Below, in pieces: positions 35,128-44,281 of a stretch of 64,000 nt of DNA (positions are counted from its first letter, which is position 1; the number at the start of each line of letters is the position of its first letter). A program made the translations under genes and the position numbers. The DNA comes from Nitrospira defluvii (lineage in GTDB: Bacteria > Nitrospirota > Nitrospiria > Nitrospirales > Nitrospiraceae): contig NZ_CAJNBJ010000016.1 in the NCBI RefSeq assembly GCF_905220995.1, positions 310,001-374,000 on the forward strand, read 5' to 3'. The notes under the pieces were generated by a model that saw nothing but the letters and a program-made list of their open reading frames with translations, was not told the DNA's origin and did not search any database.

Positions 35128-37604
35128 CGAACCCCAAGCCCCCCTCATCCAACCCGCTTGGGTGGGGACTACAGCGCAAGCTGATCGTCTCCATGCTGCT
35201 GGTCGGCGTGGTCCCTTTGCTGCTCGGCCTCGGCATGGCCTTCCTGCGCGGTTCCAAGGAAATCCAAGTCGTCAGCGGCGAAAGTTTTCAAGCCCTGGCC
35301 ACCGAGGCCGCCAGAAAGTTGGATTTGCTCGTGGCCGAAGAGGTGGCAAGAACCTCCCGCATCGCCGTCCACCCGGAAATCATCCAACAACTGGAGCGAC
35401 ACCGCGATCTGTTGCAATCCGGCGATAAACGTGTGTCCCCGGCAGCCATCACCCAGCAGCGCACCAGTTGGGCCGCCCGAGACCCCGTCGCGGTTAGAGC
35501 CATCACCGAAAATTCCACCGCGCTTCTGCTGCGGGGATTTTACGCCGGCTCACAGAGTGAATCCGACTTGTTGCTGCCCCAGGTGGTGCGGGCGGCCACC
35601 AAAAAGCTGTTCGTCACGGACGTGCAGGGCAATCTCTTCGCCGCGCTCACGACCTCCCCCGGCTTTGCCCATGCGGACAGTCCATGGTGGAAGGGCACCT
35701 ACAACAAGGGGGTGGGCCAGCTCTTTATCGAGGACCTGCACTTCGATGAGCAGGCCAAGACCTATGTCTTCAGCATTTCGCTGCCAATCATGGACAGTCT
35801 CCGCTATGAAGTGGTGGGGGTCCTGCACCGGGTCATCGATGCCAAGGAATTCTTCTCTCCTTCTACACATCCCATCCGGTTCGGCAAGACCGGCCATGTC
35901 ATGTTGATCGACAGCCGGGGGACTGTGCTGAGTTGCCCGATCCTTCCAACCGGCGTTCGCCTGTCGGATCTGGCGCTGATTCCTAAGGTCACCGGTCGGG
36001 AACCGGGCTGGGTCACGGCTGACAGCGACGGCCACGGAGGGCAAGGCACCGCCATCATCGGATTCGCGTTGCTGCCTGAAACCAGTCGCGCCACTAACGG
36101 ATCCGTGGAGAACGGCGCCTGGCATACGTTTGTCTGGCAGTCTTCCGACGAGCTCTTCGCGCCGATCCGACATCTCATGCTGTGGATGCTGATCCTTGCC
36201 TCCGTGGCCCTCTGCCTGCTTGCGACATTGGGATATTTTGCCGCCAGCCGGATCGTGACGCCGGTCCGTCGGCTGCAGGAAGCCGCCCGCCTGATCGGGC
36301 GCGGCGAATTACAGGAGCCGATCAACATTCACACGGGCGATGAACTGGAAGAGCTGGCCGTTGAATTCAACCGCATGCACACACAGCTGGAGGCGGCCTT
36401 TGCCGGCCTGAGCACCCAGGTCGAAGAAAAAACCCAGGAAGTGCAGTACCTGCAAAAATCGACGGACCAGGTGCTCGACGCCGTGCCGACACCCATCATC
36501 ATGATCGACCAGCAAGGCCTGATCCAGTACATGAACCGGGCCTCGCGGGACACCTTGCATGCACAGGCGGAGGACTGGTCCTCCCGGCCGTTGTTTGACG
36601 TGCTGCCCATCGATGACGAGCATCGCCAGGCCCTCCGTCGAGACCTGCGCTTGGTTGAAGCAGGGATGCCCGTAGTCCCGCCCCCTGCAGATCGAGATCA
36701 GGCGCCCAAGGAAGCACGAGACCCGCTGAATCAAGCCCTCAGCCCCGCACCCCCGTCACTCCGGCGGGAACTGCGTATCGGTCCCCACCTGTACCATTAC
36801 GAGTGGTTCCCGCTCGAAGGTCGCAGCGGCGCAGGCAAACGGTTCGGACTCGTCTTGCGCGACACCACCGATGAAAGCCGGTTGCAGGATCAGCTGATTC
36901 AAGCGGAAAAGTCCGGCAGCCTGGACGTCCTGACCGCCGGCATCGGCCACGAACTCAATAATCCGCTGTTCGGCATTCTCGGTCTCGGCGAGGCCATTCA
37001 GGAAGAGGGGGATTTGGCGCGCGCCAAAGGGTATGCACAGGACATCGTCGGCCATGGCCGGAAGATGGCCGCAATTATCCGCGACTTCACCGGCGTCGCG
37101 GCTCGGGAATCCAAGAGCCAGCGCATTCCCGTCGATGTCACCGCCCAACTGGAGCAGGCCCTGGCCATTGTGCAGACCTCTCATGAATGTCTCGGCCTCA
37201 ACGTCCAGAAACACTATGTGGCGGTGTCTCCGGTCACCGCGCTCCCGGATCAGCTCCGACTCGCCTTCATCAATGTACTCACAAATGCCATTCAGGCCAT
37301 GAACGGGCAGGGCGACTTGTGGCTCACGACGGAAGAGCAGGATGACATGGTGACCATCAGAATCCGCGACAACGGGCCGGGCATTCCCAAACAGCACCTC
37401 GGAAAAGTCTTCGATCCGTTCTATACGACCAAAGGACAGGGAGAAGGCTCTGGCCTCGGCCTGACCGTCGCGCAGAGGTTGATCAAAAAATTCGGCGGCG
37501 AGATCCGGCTGGAAAGCCCGGAAGGCCAGGGCACCACCTGTGTCATGACACTACCGGCGGACAAGTCCGGGGTACGGAAGGAGGAGCCATGCGTCTCATC
37601 CTGA
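35112..37604 (+). CDS. Membrane sensor histidine kinase (Cache-HAMP-PAS-HisKA-HATPase)
   Basis: A kinase of about 830 residues. TM1 (about 24-46) and TM2 (about 355-377) flank a large periplasmic sensor with features of a Cache domain. HAMP (about 377-430), a coiled coil, a PAS domain (about 450-590, with an insert rich in Pro) and a kinase core with His613 in GIGHELNNP and GEGSGLGLTVAQ follow. ATG 35112 is used; the frame is open to 34911 but that stretch is inside the previous gene. It overlaps the preceding kinase by 16 bp and the following heme protein by 16 bp. Confidence 0.9.
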   Translation: MRTPVTNPKPPSSNPLGWGLQRKLIVSMLLVGVVPLLLGLGMAFLRGSKEIQVVSGESFQALATEAARKLDLLVAEEVARTSRIAVHPEIIQQLERHRDLLQSGDKRVSPAAITQQRTSWAARDPVAVRAITENSTALLLRGFYAGSQSESDLLLPQVVRAATKKLFVTDVQGNLFAALTTSPGFAHADSPWWKGTYNKGVGQLFIEDLHFDEQAKTYVFSISLPIMDSLRYEVVGVLHRVIDAKEFFSPSTHPIRFGKTGHVMLIDSRGTVLSCPILPTGVRLSDLALIPKVTGREPGWVTADSDGHGGQGTAIIGFALLPETSRATNGSVENGAWHTFVWQSSDELFAPIRHLMLWMLILASVALCLLATLGYFAASRIVTPVRRLQEAARLIGRGELQEPINIHTGDELEELAVEFNRMHTQLEAAFAGLSTQVEEKTQEVQYLQKSTDQVLDAVPTPIIMIDQQGLIQYMNRASRDTLHAQAEDWSSRPLFDVLPIDDEHRQALRRDLRLVEAGMPVVPPPADRDQAPKEARDPLNQALSPAPPSLRRELRIGPHLYHYEWFPLEGRSGAGKRFGLVLRDTTDESRLQDQLIQAEKSGSLDVLTAGIGHELNNPLFGILGLGEAIQEEGDLARAKGYAQDIVGHGRKMAAIIRDFTGVAARESKSQRIPVDVTAQLEQALAIVQTSHECLGLNVQKHYVAVSPVTALPDQLRLAFINVLTNAIQAMNGQGDLWLTTEEQDDMVTIRIRDNGPGIPKQHLGKVFDPFYTTKGQGEGSGLGLTVAQRLIKKFGGEIRLESPEGQGTTCVMTLPADKSGVRKEEPCVSS

Positions 37605-38179
37605 CATTCGCCCACACACGGCTGTTATGGCTCGCACTGCTGCTGCTGTGCGCCTCAACCTATTCGTTACACGCCAAGGACGTTGCCCCGGCAGGGATTG
37701 CACCGGAGAAGGTCGCCGACTTCGTGCATGCCGTACTGGATGCCGACCGGACGATCTATACCAACCAAGTGGTCAACCGCATGCAGGCCAAAGGGATCGT
37801 ATCCGCCGCGGAACATTGGGAACACGAAAATGCGCTCCCTCTCCCCGCGCAATTCCTGCAACACTCCGGCAAACTCGTCGCGGAGTCCGGACGGGGCATT
37901 CGCTACCGCCTCATCAGCCTCTGGCCGATTTACCAGCGCAACGCGCCCGCCACAGACTTGGAGCGCAAGGCCTTGGAAAGTTTTGCGCAGAACCCGGACC
38001 GGCCGTTCACCGGCATCGTCACGAGCGGCCGCAAACAATACTTTCAGGCCATCTACTCAGATCGAGCGATTTCAGCTGCCTGCGTCAAGTGCCACAACAG
38101 CCATCCGCTGAGCCCCAAGCGCGACTTCGCGCTCAATGATGTGATGGGCGGAATGACTATCACCATTCCCCTGGATTGA
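37589..38179 (+). CDS. DUF3365 / Tll0287-like c-type heme protein
   Basis: A 196-residue exported protein. It has a signal peptide (core LLWLALLLLCASTYSL) and a single CVKCH heme-c site (Cys165, Cys168, His169) followed by NSHPLSPKRDF, the layout of the DUF3365 sensor domain. These domains are thought to act as redox or gas sensors. GGAAGGAGG precedes ATG 37589, inside the end of the kinase gene, so translation is coupled. It probably acts in the periplasm as accessory sensor to that kinase. Confidence 0.88.
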   Translation: MRLILTFAHTRLLWLALLLLCASTYSLHAKDVAPAGIAPEKVADFVHAVLDADRTIYTNQVVNRMQAKGIVSAAEHWEHENALPLPAQFLQHSGKLVAESGRGIRYRLISLWPIYQRNAPATDLERKALESFAQNPDRPFTGIVTSGRKQYFQAIYSDRAISAACVKCHNSHPLSPKRDFALNDVMGGMTITIPLD

Positions 38180-38201
38180 TCGAGCATGGCCAGGAAACTG
38201 G

Positions 38202-39281
38202 TCAAGATTGGACCAGCGACGACGCCGATGGCTGATACTCGTCCCGGTAGATCTGCAAGGCGGTGAGGAAGAGGCCGACGAGAATCGGCCCCAGGAACAA
38301 CCCCAGGATGCCGTAGGCCGCCAGCCCCCCCAGCACACTGAAGGTCAGCAACAATACGGGAACCTGTGCCCCCTGCCCGATAAACAACGGTTTCAAAATC
38401 TGGTCGATCGTCGAGACGACCCCGATCCCCCAGGCCAGCATCACTAACCCCTTCCCCACCGCCCCGGTCCATAGGAGATACAACGCAACCGGCCCCCAGA
38501 TGAGCGCCGTCCCGCCGAACGGCAGCGGGGCCAGCAAAATAGTCAGTGCCATTAACACCATGGGGAACGGTACTCCCAGGACGGCATAGGCCGCGCCGGC
38601 GAGCAGGCCTTGGGCGATGGCCGTCAACACGATCCCCTTCACCACGGCACGAATGGTTTGGTCCAAGCGAAGGAGGATCTTGTCCTTATGTGAAGATTCG
38701 AGCGGGATCAGGCCATACAGCGACATCAGCCAATGCCGGCCGTCTTTGAAAAAGAAGAACAACGTAAACACCATGACCAGAAAATCAGCCACCAGCATGA
38801 AAATGTCCCGCACGAGATCGCTCAACTCGCCCACGACGAACTTGCTGAACGTCTTGGCGCTGGAAAGGACGAACTGCTCCAGATCGCTCTCCCTTCCTGT
38901 CACGCGCTCCAGCCATTCCCTGGCCGCGCTCCCGCCCGGCAAGCCCGACAGGCGATCGGGCAATTGCTGCACCCCTCCGGAAGCGATCCATTCGCGCACC
39001 GCTCGCTCCGCCGACCCGGCCTCCTTGACGAGCATCACGCTGAGCACGACCAGCGGCACCACAACCAACGCAAGCGCGGCCAGCGTGAGCAGTGCGGCGG
39101 AATGCGACTCCCTGCCTCCCAACCACGCCGTCACACGAACATGCAGCGGAAAGCACAGATGCGCCAGAATGACCGCCCAGAGGACCGGAAACACGAAGGG
39201 GCGGAACATCAGAGCCATCTGATACAGCAGCGCCAATAAGACGCCGAAAAAGCAGAGTGCGAATATCTGGCGTCGGTTCAT
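38202..39281 (-). CDS. AI-2E family transporter
   Basis: A 359-residue membrane protein with about eight helices, of the AI-2E/PerM exporter family. Typical blocks are the N-terminal FVFPVLWAVILAHLCFPLH, a periplasmic-type helical insert of about 110 residues, and IDQILKPLFIGQGAQVPVLLLTFSVLGGLAAYGILGLFLGP near the end. Members export small molecules or protons/sodium; the substrate here is unknown. It is convergent with the DUF3365 gene (22-bp gap). Confidence 0.9.
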   Translation of the reverse strand: MNRRQIFALCFFGVLLALLYQMALMFRPFVFPVLWAVILAHLCFPLHVRVTAWLGGRESHSAALLTLAALALVVVPLVVLSVMLVKEAGSAERAVREWIASGGVQQLPDRLSGLPGGSAAREWLERVTGRESDLEQFVLSSAKTFSKFVVGELSDLVRDIFMLVADFLVMVFTLFFFFKDGRHWLMSLYGLIPLESSHKDKILLRLDQTIRAVVKGIVLTAIAQGLLAGAAYAVLGVPFPMVLMALTILLAPLPFGGTALIWGPVALYLLWTGAVGKGLVMLAWGIGVVSTIDQILKPLFIGQGAQVPVLLLTFSVLGGLAAYGILGLFLGPILVGLFLTALQIYRDEYQPSASSLVQS

Positions 39282-39456
39282 AAACGTGTACCGGGCAAAC
39301 GCATTGCAGCCGTTGATAACAGAACCCGCTCAGGATGTCACGCGCGGGTCTTCCGACCGTCGTGCCTGAGCGGGTGTACGCAGGAGAAGGAGGAGGAAAA
39401 CGGAAGGCTTGGGAAAGCGCCGAGGCATAGGCCCAGCGCGCCCGAACGCACGCGCG

Positions 39457-39951
39457 TCAGGCGTTGTCGCCCACTGCGGCAACAGCCTTGGGACGTTGCG
39501 AGGCAATATCACGGACATTGGGGGGGAGTTTCTGCGCATCCTCGCCCCAAGACGACACGCCCATGTCCGACGTGCCTTGAAATTTTGCGCCATCTTCCAT
39601 CGAAAAGGCCGGCGTATGCACCTCGCCGATGAGGAGACCGGTCTTTAGCAGCTGCAACCGTTCCGTAGCGCGGACCGTGGCCTTGATCTTCCCGCTGCTG
39701 ATCACGATCCCGGCGGTGATGGTGCCCTGCACCACCCCGTCTTCCCCGATCACGACGGTGCCGGCGGTCTGCAGGTCGCCCTCCAACCGACCGTCGATGC
39801 GCACGGTGCCCTCCACATGAATTTCCCCTCTGAGCAAGACGCCCTTGGCCAACAGGGTGATATTGTCGCTTTCCACAAAGCCGGACTTCTTCATCATCAC
39901 GAGCTCCTTGTCGCAGGCGGTGGCCGATGAACCTGTGAACCATCCCAACAT
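39457..39951 (-). CDS. Bactofilin
   Basis: A 164-residue cytoskeletal protein. The central DUF583 beta-helix shows the repeating hydrophobic/Gly pattern: GVLLRGEIHVEGTVRIDGRLEGDLQTAGTV and onward to about residue 120. Short unstructured tails lie on either side. Bactofilins polymerise without nucleotide and often recruit cell-wall enzymes. It starts 32 bp after the PBP1b stop on the same strand, so a joint role in wall synthesis is plausible. A start at the internal MMKKSGF is also possible. Confidence 0.9.
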   Translation of the reverse strand: MLGWFTGSSATACDKELVMMKKSGFVESDNITLLAKGVLLRGEIHVEGTVRIDGRLEGDLQTAGTVVIGEDGVVQGTITAGIVISSGKIKATVRATERLQLLKTGLLIGEVHTPAFSMEDGAKFQGTSDMGVSSWGEDAQKLPPNVRDIASQRPKAVAAVGDNA

Positions 39952-39983
39952 GGAGCGAGCCTACACCAGCTTCGCGGTCACAC

Positions 39984-42287
39984 CTAGAAAAAACCAAAAC
40001 CGCGTTTCACCCGTTCCCAGAATCCGCTGCCATGCACTTCGCAGTAAACCGACGGCTCCGTGCCCTCGATAAACACCTCCGCCACCCGCTGCGGACATTT
40101 CGAGGTGGCAAGTTGCGCAGACTGGGGATCGATCTCGCGCGTCACCACCGCCGGCGGCTGGGCGAAATCACGCGGAGTCGCCGGCATGATCCGACGCATG
40201 AATTCCACCCACATCGGCAGGGCGGCTTGCGCTCCGGTCAAATGCAAGGTCTCCTCGTCATCGAAGCCCACCCACACCCCCACCACCAGCTCCGGCGTAT
40301 AGCCGATGAACCAGGCATCGCGATACCCGTCCGTCGTCCCCGTCTTGCCCGCCACGACCCCGCGCAGCCCCATCGCTTTGGCTTTCGCCGCGGTTCCCCG
40401 TTCGACCACTCCTTTCAAGAGCGACGTCATCACGTAGGCTCCCTGGGGCGACACCGCCTGACGCCGAACCGGCGTATGGTGCCAGGCCGGATCCCCTTCC
40501 GGAGTCATCACCGCCTGCACAGCCGTCGGGGCCACCATCAAGCCCCCATGTGCCAAGGCTCCGTAGGCCGAGGTGAGTTCCAACAACGAGACGCCGGAGG
40601 TCCCCAGCGCGATGGACAGATTGTCGGCCAAGGGACTCCGGATTCCCAGACTCTCAGCGAGATGGAGAATACGTTTGGTCCCGACCGCCTGCGCGATCTT
40701 GACCGCCGGGATGTTGAGAGATTGTTCCAATGCCGCTCGTAGCGAAACCGTCCCGTGGAATTTGTGATCATAGTTTTGCGGCGCCCAGACGCCGTTTCCA
40801 GAGTCGAGGGTAACCGGTTCGTCCACAATCACCGTCGCGGCGGTCATCGGTTGCCCACCGGCCAGTTCACGGCGAGCCTCCAAGGCGGCGAGATAGACCA
40901 GCGGCTTGAACAATGAACCCGGTTGACGCTTCGCCTGCACGGCCCGATTGAACTGGCTCAGGCGATAATCACGGCTTCCTACCATGGCCAGAATCCCGCC
41001 GGTGGCGGGATCAATCGCCACTAGTGCCCCCTGCACGGGTGTGGGATGGTGTTTCAGCGCCGGATACGCCGTTTCGAGCGTGATCAACTCGCGCGCCAAC
41101 GTCTGCGCGGCCAACTGCTGCAACAGGGGATCAAGGGTCGTGTACGCCCGGACGCCGTCGGGAAGCGGCGTGCCGGTGGCCTCCTCCACCTGCCGAAGCA
41201 GATAATCGACGAAGAAGGGCGCATCGGCCAACGTATCCTGCGGCGGCATCACCCGAACCGGTGCGTTGACGGCTTGCGCCCGGGCCTCCTCGTCGATCAT
41301 GCCCAATTCATGCAATCGCCCCAGGACGACATCGCGGCGTTGTTTGGCCAGGGCGGGGTTTCTCAACGGCGAATAGGTATTCGGCCCCTTGATCATGCCC
41401 ACCAGCAACGCGGCCTCCTCCAGACTCAACGCCTCCATGCGTTTCCCGAAATACCGGTGAGACGCCTCCCCGACCCCATAGATGGAGACCGAGCCGACTT
41501 GCCCGAGATAAATCTCATTGGCATAACTTTCGAGAATCGCCTGTTTGCGATACTTCGCCTCCAAGACCAAGGCCGCAATGGACTCCTTCAGCTTTCTTCC
41601 GAACGTCCGTTGCGGGGAATAGAACAGGTTTTTCGCCAGCTGCTGGGTGATCGTACTCCCGCCCTGAATGACGGTTCCGCGTGTGAGATTCGTCCAGATC
41701 GCACGCACCACGGCAACCGGATCGATGCCCGGATGGTTGAAGAAGCGTCGATCTTCGATCGCCAAGAGAATGTCCAGGAATCGTGGCGACAGATCGTCAT
41801 ACGACACCCATTCCCGTACCTGTCGGGAAGCACCGCGCAATCCGCTGATGAGTTGCGGTTCCACATAGGCGGGAAACAACTCATCACCGCTCTGAATCGA
41901 GAGCACCCGTGCCACACGCCCCTGATCGAGCACCAAGCGGGCCGGAACGGGGCGCAAATGCAAATCGGGAAACTCGTGCAGGTAAATGTCGATGTCGGTC
42001 GGCGTCACACGGTACTCCCCCGGCGAGCGAACCGTCGTGTCGACCTGGTGGTACCCGAGACGGTTGAGGCGTTCGAGCAGATGTGAGGCGGCAACGTCCA
42101 GATCAGGTTTCAGCAGAAACGGCGCGCCGTAAATGAGACGAGGCGGATGCTCATCGCCCGTCGGCAGGGCGAGGCTGGTGGAAAGGTAGAGGCCATAGGT
42201 CAGGGCGCTCCCTGCGACAAGGAGCACGATGCCCGCCAGGATCAGAAGTCCTCGTACGAACCAACGCACGACGCCCGTCACCACCAC
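39984..42287 (-). CDS. mrcB: Penicillin-binding protein 1B type transglycosylase/transpeptidase
   Basis: A 767-residue class A PBP. It has an N-terminal membrane helix (about 10-30), a UB2H-like domain (about 55-150), a GT51 transglycosylase domain with Glu178 in AIEDRRFFNHPG and GGSTITQQLAKNLF, and a transpeptidase domain with Ser458 in PGSLFKP, SLN in EQSLNIPAV, and KTGTTDGYRDAWF. All catalytic motifs are intact. It polymerises and crosslinks peptidoglycan. The start is one of three GTG codons at 42287-42279; GGGGAT lies upstream. Followed by the bactofilin gene. Confidence 0.94.
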   Translation of the reverse strand: MVVTGVVRWFVRGLLILAGIVLLVAGSALTYGLYLSTSLALPTGDEHPPRLIYGAPFLLKPDLDVAASHLLERLNRLGYHQVDTTVRSPGEYRVTPTDIDIYLHEFPDLHLRPVPARLVLDQGRVARVLSIQSGDELFPAYVEPQLISGLRGASRQVREWVSYDDLSPRFLDILLAIEDRRFFNHPGIDPVAVVRAIWTNLTRGTVIQGGSTITQQLAKNLFYSPQRTFGRKLKESIAALVLEAKYRKQAILESYANEIYLGQVGSVSIYGVGEASHRYFGKRMEALSLEEAALLVGMIKGPNTYSPLRNPALAKQRRDVVLGRLHELGMIDEEARAQAVNAPVRVMPPQDTLADAPFFVDYLLRQVEEATGTPLPDGVRAYTTLDPLLQQLAAQTLARELITLETAYPALKHHPTPVQGALVAIDPATGGILAMVGSRDYRLSQFNRAVQAKRQPGSLFKPLVYLAALEARRELAGGQPMTAATVIVDEPVTLDSGNGVWAPQNYDHKFHGTVSLRAALEQSLNIPAVKIAQAVGTKRILHLAESLGIRSPLADNLSIALGTSGVSLLELTSAYGALAHGGLMVAPTAVQAVMTPEGDPAWHHTPVRRQAVSPQGAYVMTSLLKGVVERGTAAKAKAMGLRGVVAGKTGTTDGYRDAWFIGYTPELVVGVWVGFDDEETLHLTGAQAALPMWVEFMRRIMPATPRDFAQPPAVVTREIDPQSAQLATSKCPQRVAEVFIEGTEPSVYCEVHGSGFWERVKRGFGFF

Positions 42288-42374
42288 ATCCCCATGGACC
42301 GAGCATACGCGATCCGCCGGACGAAATCACATCCGGAGACATCGTGCGAATCATGGCCGGACAGGGCGCCAGGC

Positions 42375-42404
42375 TTGACAAAGCACCCGCCGTGCTCTTA
42401 GATG
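42375..42404 (+). promoter_or_regulatory. Possible promoter for the FadL-type gene
   Basis: A perfect TTGACA (42375-42380) is followed after 18 bp by TAGATG, a weak -10 box. It would drive the FadL-type gene with a leader that contains the palindromic repeat at 42519-42644. The -35 match is good and the -10 match poor. The rest of the 369-bp gap 42288-42656 shows nothing else recognisable. Confidence 0.3.
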
Positions 42405-42518
42405 GGCGCCACAGGGCCGGTTGCCTACGACCTTGTACCTAGCAGGTCGTTGACACACTACGTAAGAACGTGGCGTCCATAGCTGTTCGGCTTCTCACGG
42501 ACACACCCAGCATCATTC

Positions 42519-42644
42519 GCAGGCTGTTCAAAAATGCCGTGCAGCAAGGCCGCAACAAGCGAAGAGGCGATGCGTACTCGCTACGGTACGTGGAGCCTCT
42601 GCGCGCCGTGAGAACGCCGGCGGCGGCGTTTTTCAACAGCCTGC
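42519..42644. repeat. Palindromic dispersed repeat, copy 1
   Basis: A 126-bp element bounded by near-perfect terminal inverted repeats: GCAGGCTGTTCAAAAA at the left and TTTTTCAACAGCCTGC at the right. An inner GTAC...GTAC hairpin and GC-rich arms allow it to fold as one long stem-loop. It shares its ends and centre with the element at 51951-52077; 37 of the first 44 positions are identical. It contains no coding frame and lies 12 bp before the FadL-type gene. Confidence 0.8.
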
Positions 42645-42656
42645 CAGACTTATCAC

Positions 42657-44165
42657 ATGAGGAAAGACCCGGTGAAGACCAGACTCTCCCCTATTAAGGA
42701 CGCCATCTCTGTGTCACCGACGATCGACCTGTGTGCGGCGAAATTGCCGCGGCCAGGCAACTGCCGCCGCACACCTGCAAGCACATGCCGCCGTCTCGGC
42801 ACCGGACTGATGATTCTCGCCTGCGGCGTCGTCGTGGCCGGCCTCACCGCGTTTCCGGCATCTGTTTCGGCAGGCAGTTTCCGCATTTACGATCACAGCG
42901 CCTCCGCCACCGGTCAGGCGTCCGCGTTCACGGCCCAAGCCGACGATGCCTCCGCGGGATATTACAATCCAGCCGGCATGACGCAACTCCGCGGCGTGCA
43001 ATTGTCTGCCGGCACCACCCTCATCGCCGGCGGCTTCTCATTCCAGAATGCTGCAGGCACGCAAGCCAATGGGGATCTTCGTGGCAGTGTGGCCGTTCCG
43101 CCGCCGTCGAATATTTACATCACCGCGAACCTCAAGGATCTCGGCATCGGCTCATCAGACAGTACCGCGGTCGGCTTGGCCGTCTTCAGCCCGTTCGGCA
43201 CCCTGACGCGTTGGTCGGACAGCAGCCCCTTTTCCACCGCCACCACCAAGGCCGCCTTCGAACTCATCGACATTCGCCCCTCCATCGCCTTCCGGCCGAT
43301 ACCGGATCTGGCCATCGGCCTCGGCGCCGACATCTACACGTTTTCGGGAGCCTTTGGTGAAGGACAGGTGGAGCGCCAGTTTCGCTGGCCCGGGGGACTC
43401 GGCATTCCTGCCGGGACCGGCATGGAGCTGAACGGACGGGATACGGCGGCCGGCTTTAATGCCAGCCTGCTGTACACCCCATTGCGCAACGAAGACGGAC
43501 GCCCGCTCGTGAACATCGGCCTCATCTATCGCAGCCAAGCGACCCTGCACCTGGACGGTCAATTGCTGGCTGGCGGCACCCGTGTGGCGGACGCCCGCAC
43601 GACGTTTGTCGTCCCTCAAGTACTCACAGCCGGTATCGCACTCTGGCCTGTCCGCGACAAAGAGCGGGAATGGAAACTGGAATTGGATGTGGACTATACG
43701 GGTTGGAAATCGGTCCGCAACTTAGACGCCCACTTGTCGAACGGCCTGACCGTCGCCACGCCGGCCAACTGGAACAGCGGATACACGGTGATGATCGGCA
43801 CGGAGCACAAGTGGCTGAATCCCGCGCCGCTGCCCGATTGGGACGTCGCCTTGCGCGCCGGGTACTGGCATTCCCAGAAAGCGATTCCCGACCAGACCTT
43901 CAACCCTGCCATCCCCGACGGCGACAACCATGCCGTATCCACCGGTATCGGCTTCATGTGTCGGGAGCATGGCCGGTTTCTTGGAGTCATTCCTTGCGGC
44001 GGATCAGACAAGGCCCTCAGCCCCAAGGGGCTTGGCGTCGACCTCGCGTACCAGGCGATCTTGTATGAACATAGAACAGTCGCCGGCAACGTCAATCCGA
44101 CCGTCAACGGCACCTACCGCACGACCTTACATGTCGGCTCCATCAACCTCCGGGTGAATTTTTGA
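42657..44165 (+). CDS. OmpP1/FadL family outer-membrane protein
   Basis: A protein of up to 502 residues of the FadL/TodX family, beta-barrel channels for hydrophobic compounds. After a signal segment (MILACGVVVAGLTAFPASVSA) the mature part starts GSFRIYDHSASATGQASAFTAQADDASAGYYNPAGM, the diagnostic N-terminal hatch motif. Alternating strands continue to a C-terminal phenylalanine (NLRVNF), as in outer-membrane barrels. The N-terminus before the signal is unusually long (about 50 residues). GTG 42672, with AGGAAAG upstream, is an alternative start. Substrate unknown. Confidence 0.9.
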   Translation: MRKDPVKTRLSPIKDAISVSPTIDLCAAKLPRPGNCRRTPASTCRRLGTGLMILACGVVVAGLTAFPASVSAGSFRIYDHSASATGQASAFTAQADDASAGYYNPAGMTQLRGVQLSAGTTLIAGGFSFQNAAGTQANGDLRGSVAVPPPSNIYITANLKDLGIGSSDSTAVGLAVFSPFGTLTRWSDSSPFSTATTKAAFELIDIRPSIAFRPIPDLAIGLGADIYTFSGAFGEGQVERQFRWPGGLGIPAGTGMELNGRDTAAGFNASLLYTPLRNEDGRPLVNIGLIYRSQATLHLDGQLLAGGTRVADARTTFVVPQVLTAGIALWPVRDKEREWKLELDVDYTGWKSVRNLDAHLSNGLTVATPANWNSGYTVMIGTEHKWLNPAPLPDWDVALRAGYWHSQKAIPDQTFNPAIPDGDNHAVSTGIGFMCREHGRFLGVIPCGGSDKALSPKGLGVDLAYQAILYEHRTVAGNVNPTVNGTYRTTLHVGSINLRVNF

Positions 44166-44281
44166 TGCCCCGCCGTTCCTTGATCGTGCTAGAGTACCGT
44201 CACTCACGATGCGCAGCGTTCTTCTAACCGTCTCTCCGGTTGCTTGTGCGCAGTGACGCTGTTTTCGAGCGAGGCCATTCC

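Noticed and set aside
42288-42656. Insertion sequence around the palindromic repeat
   Set aside because: No transposase frame lies in or beside the element and no target-site duplication could be identified with confidence.
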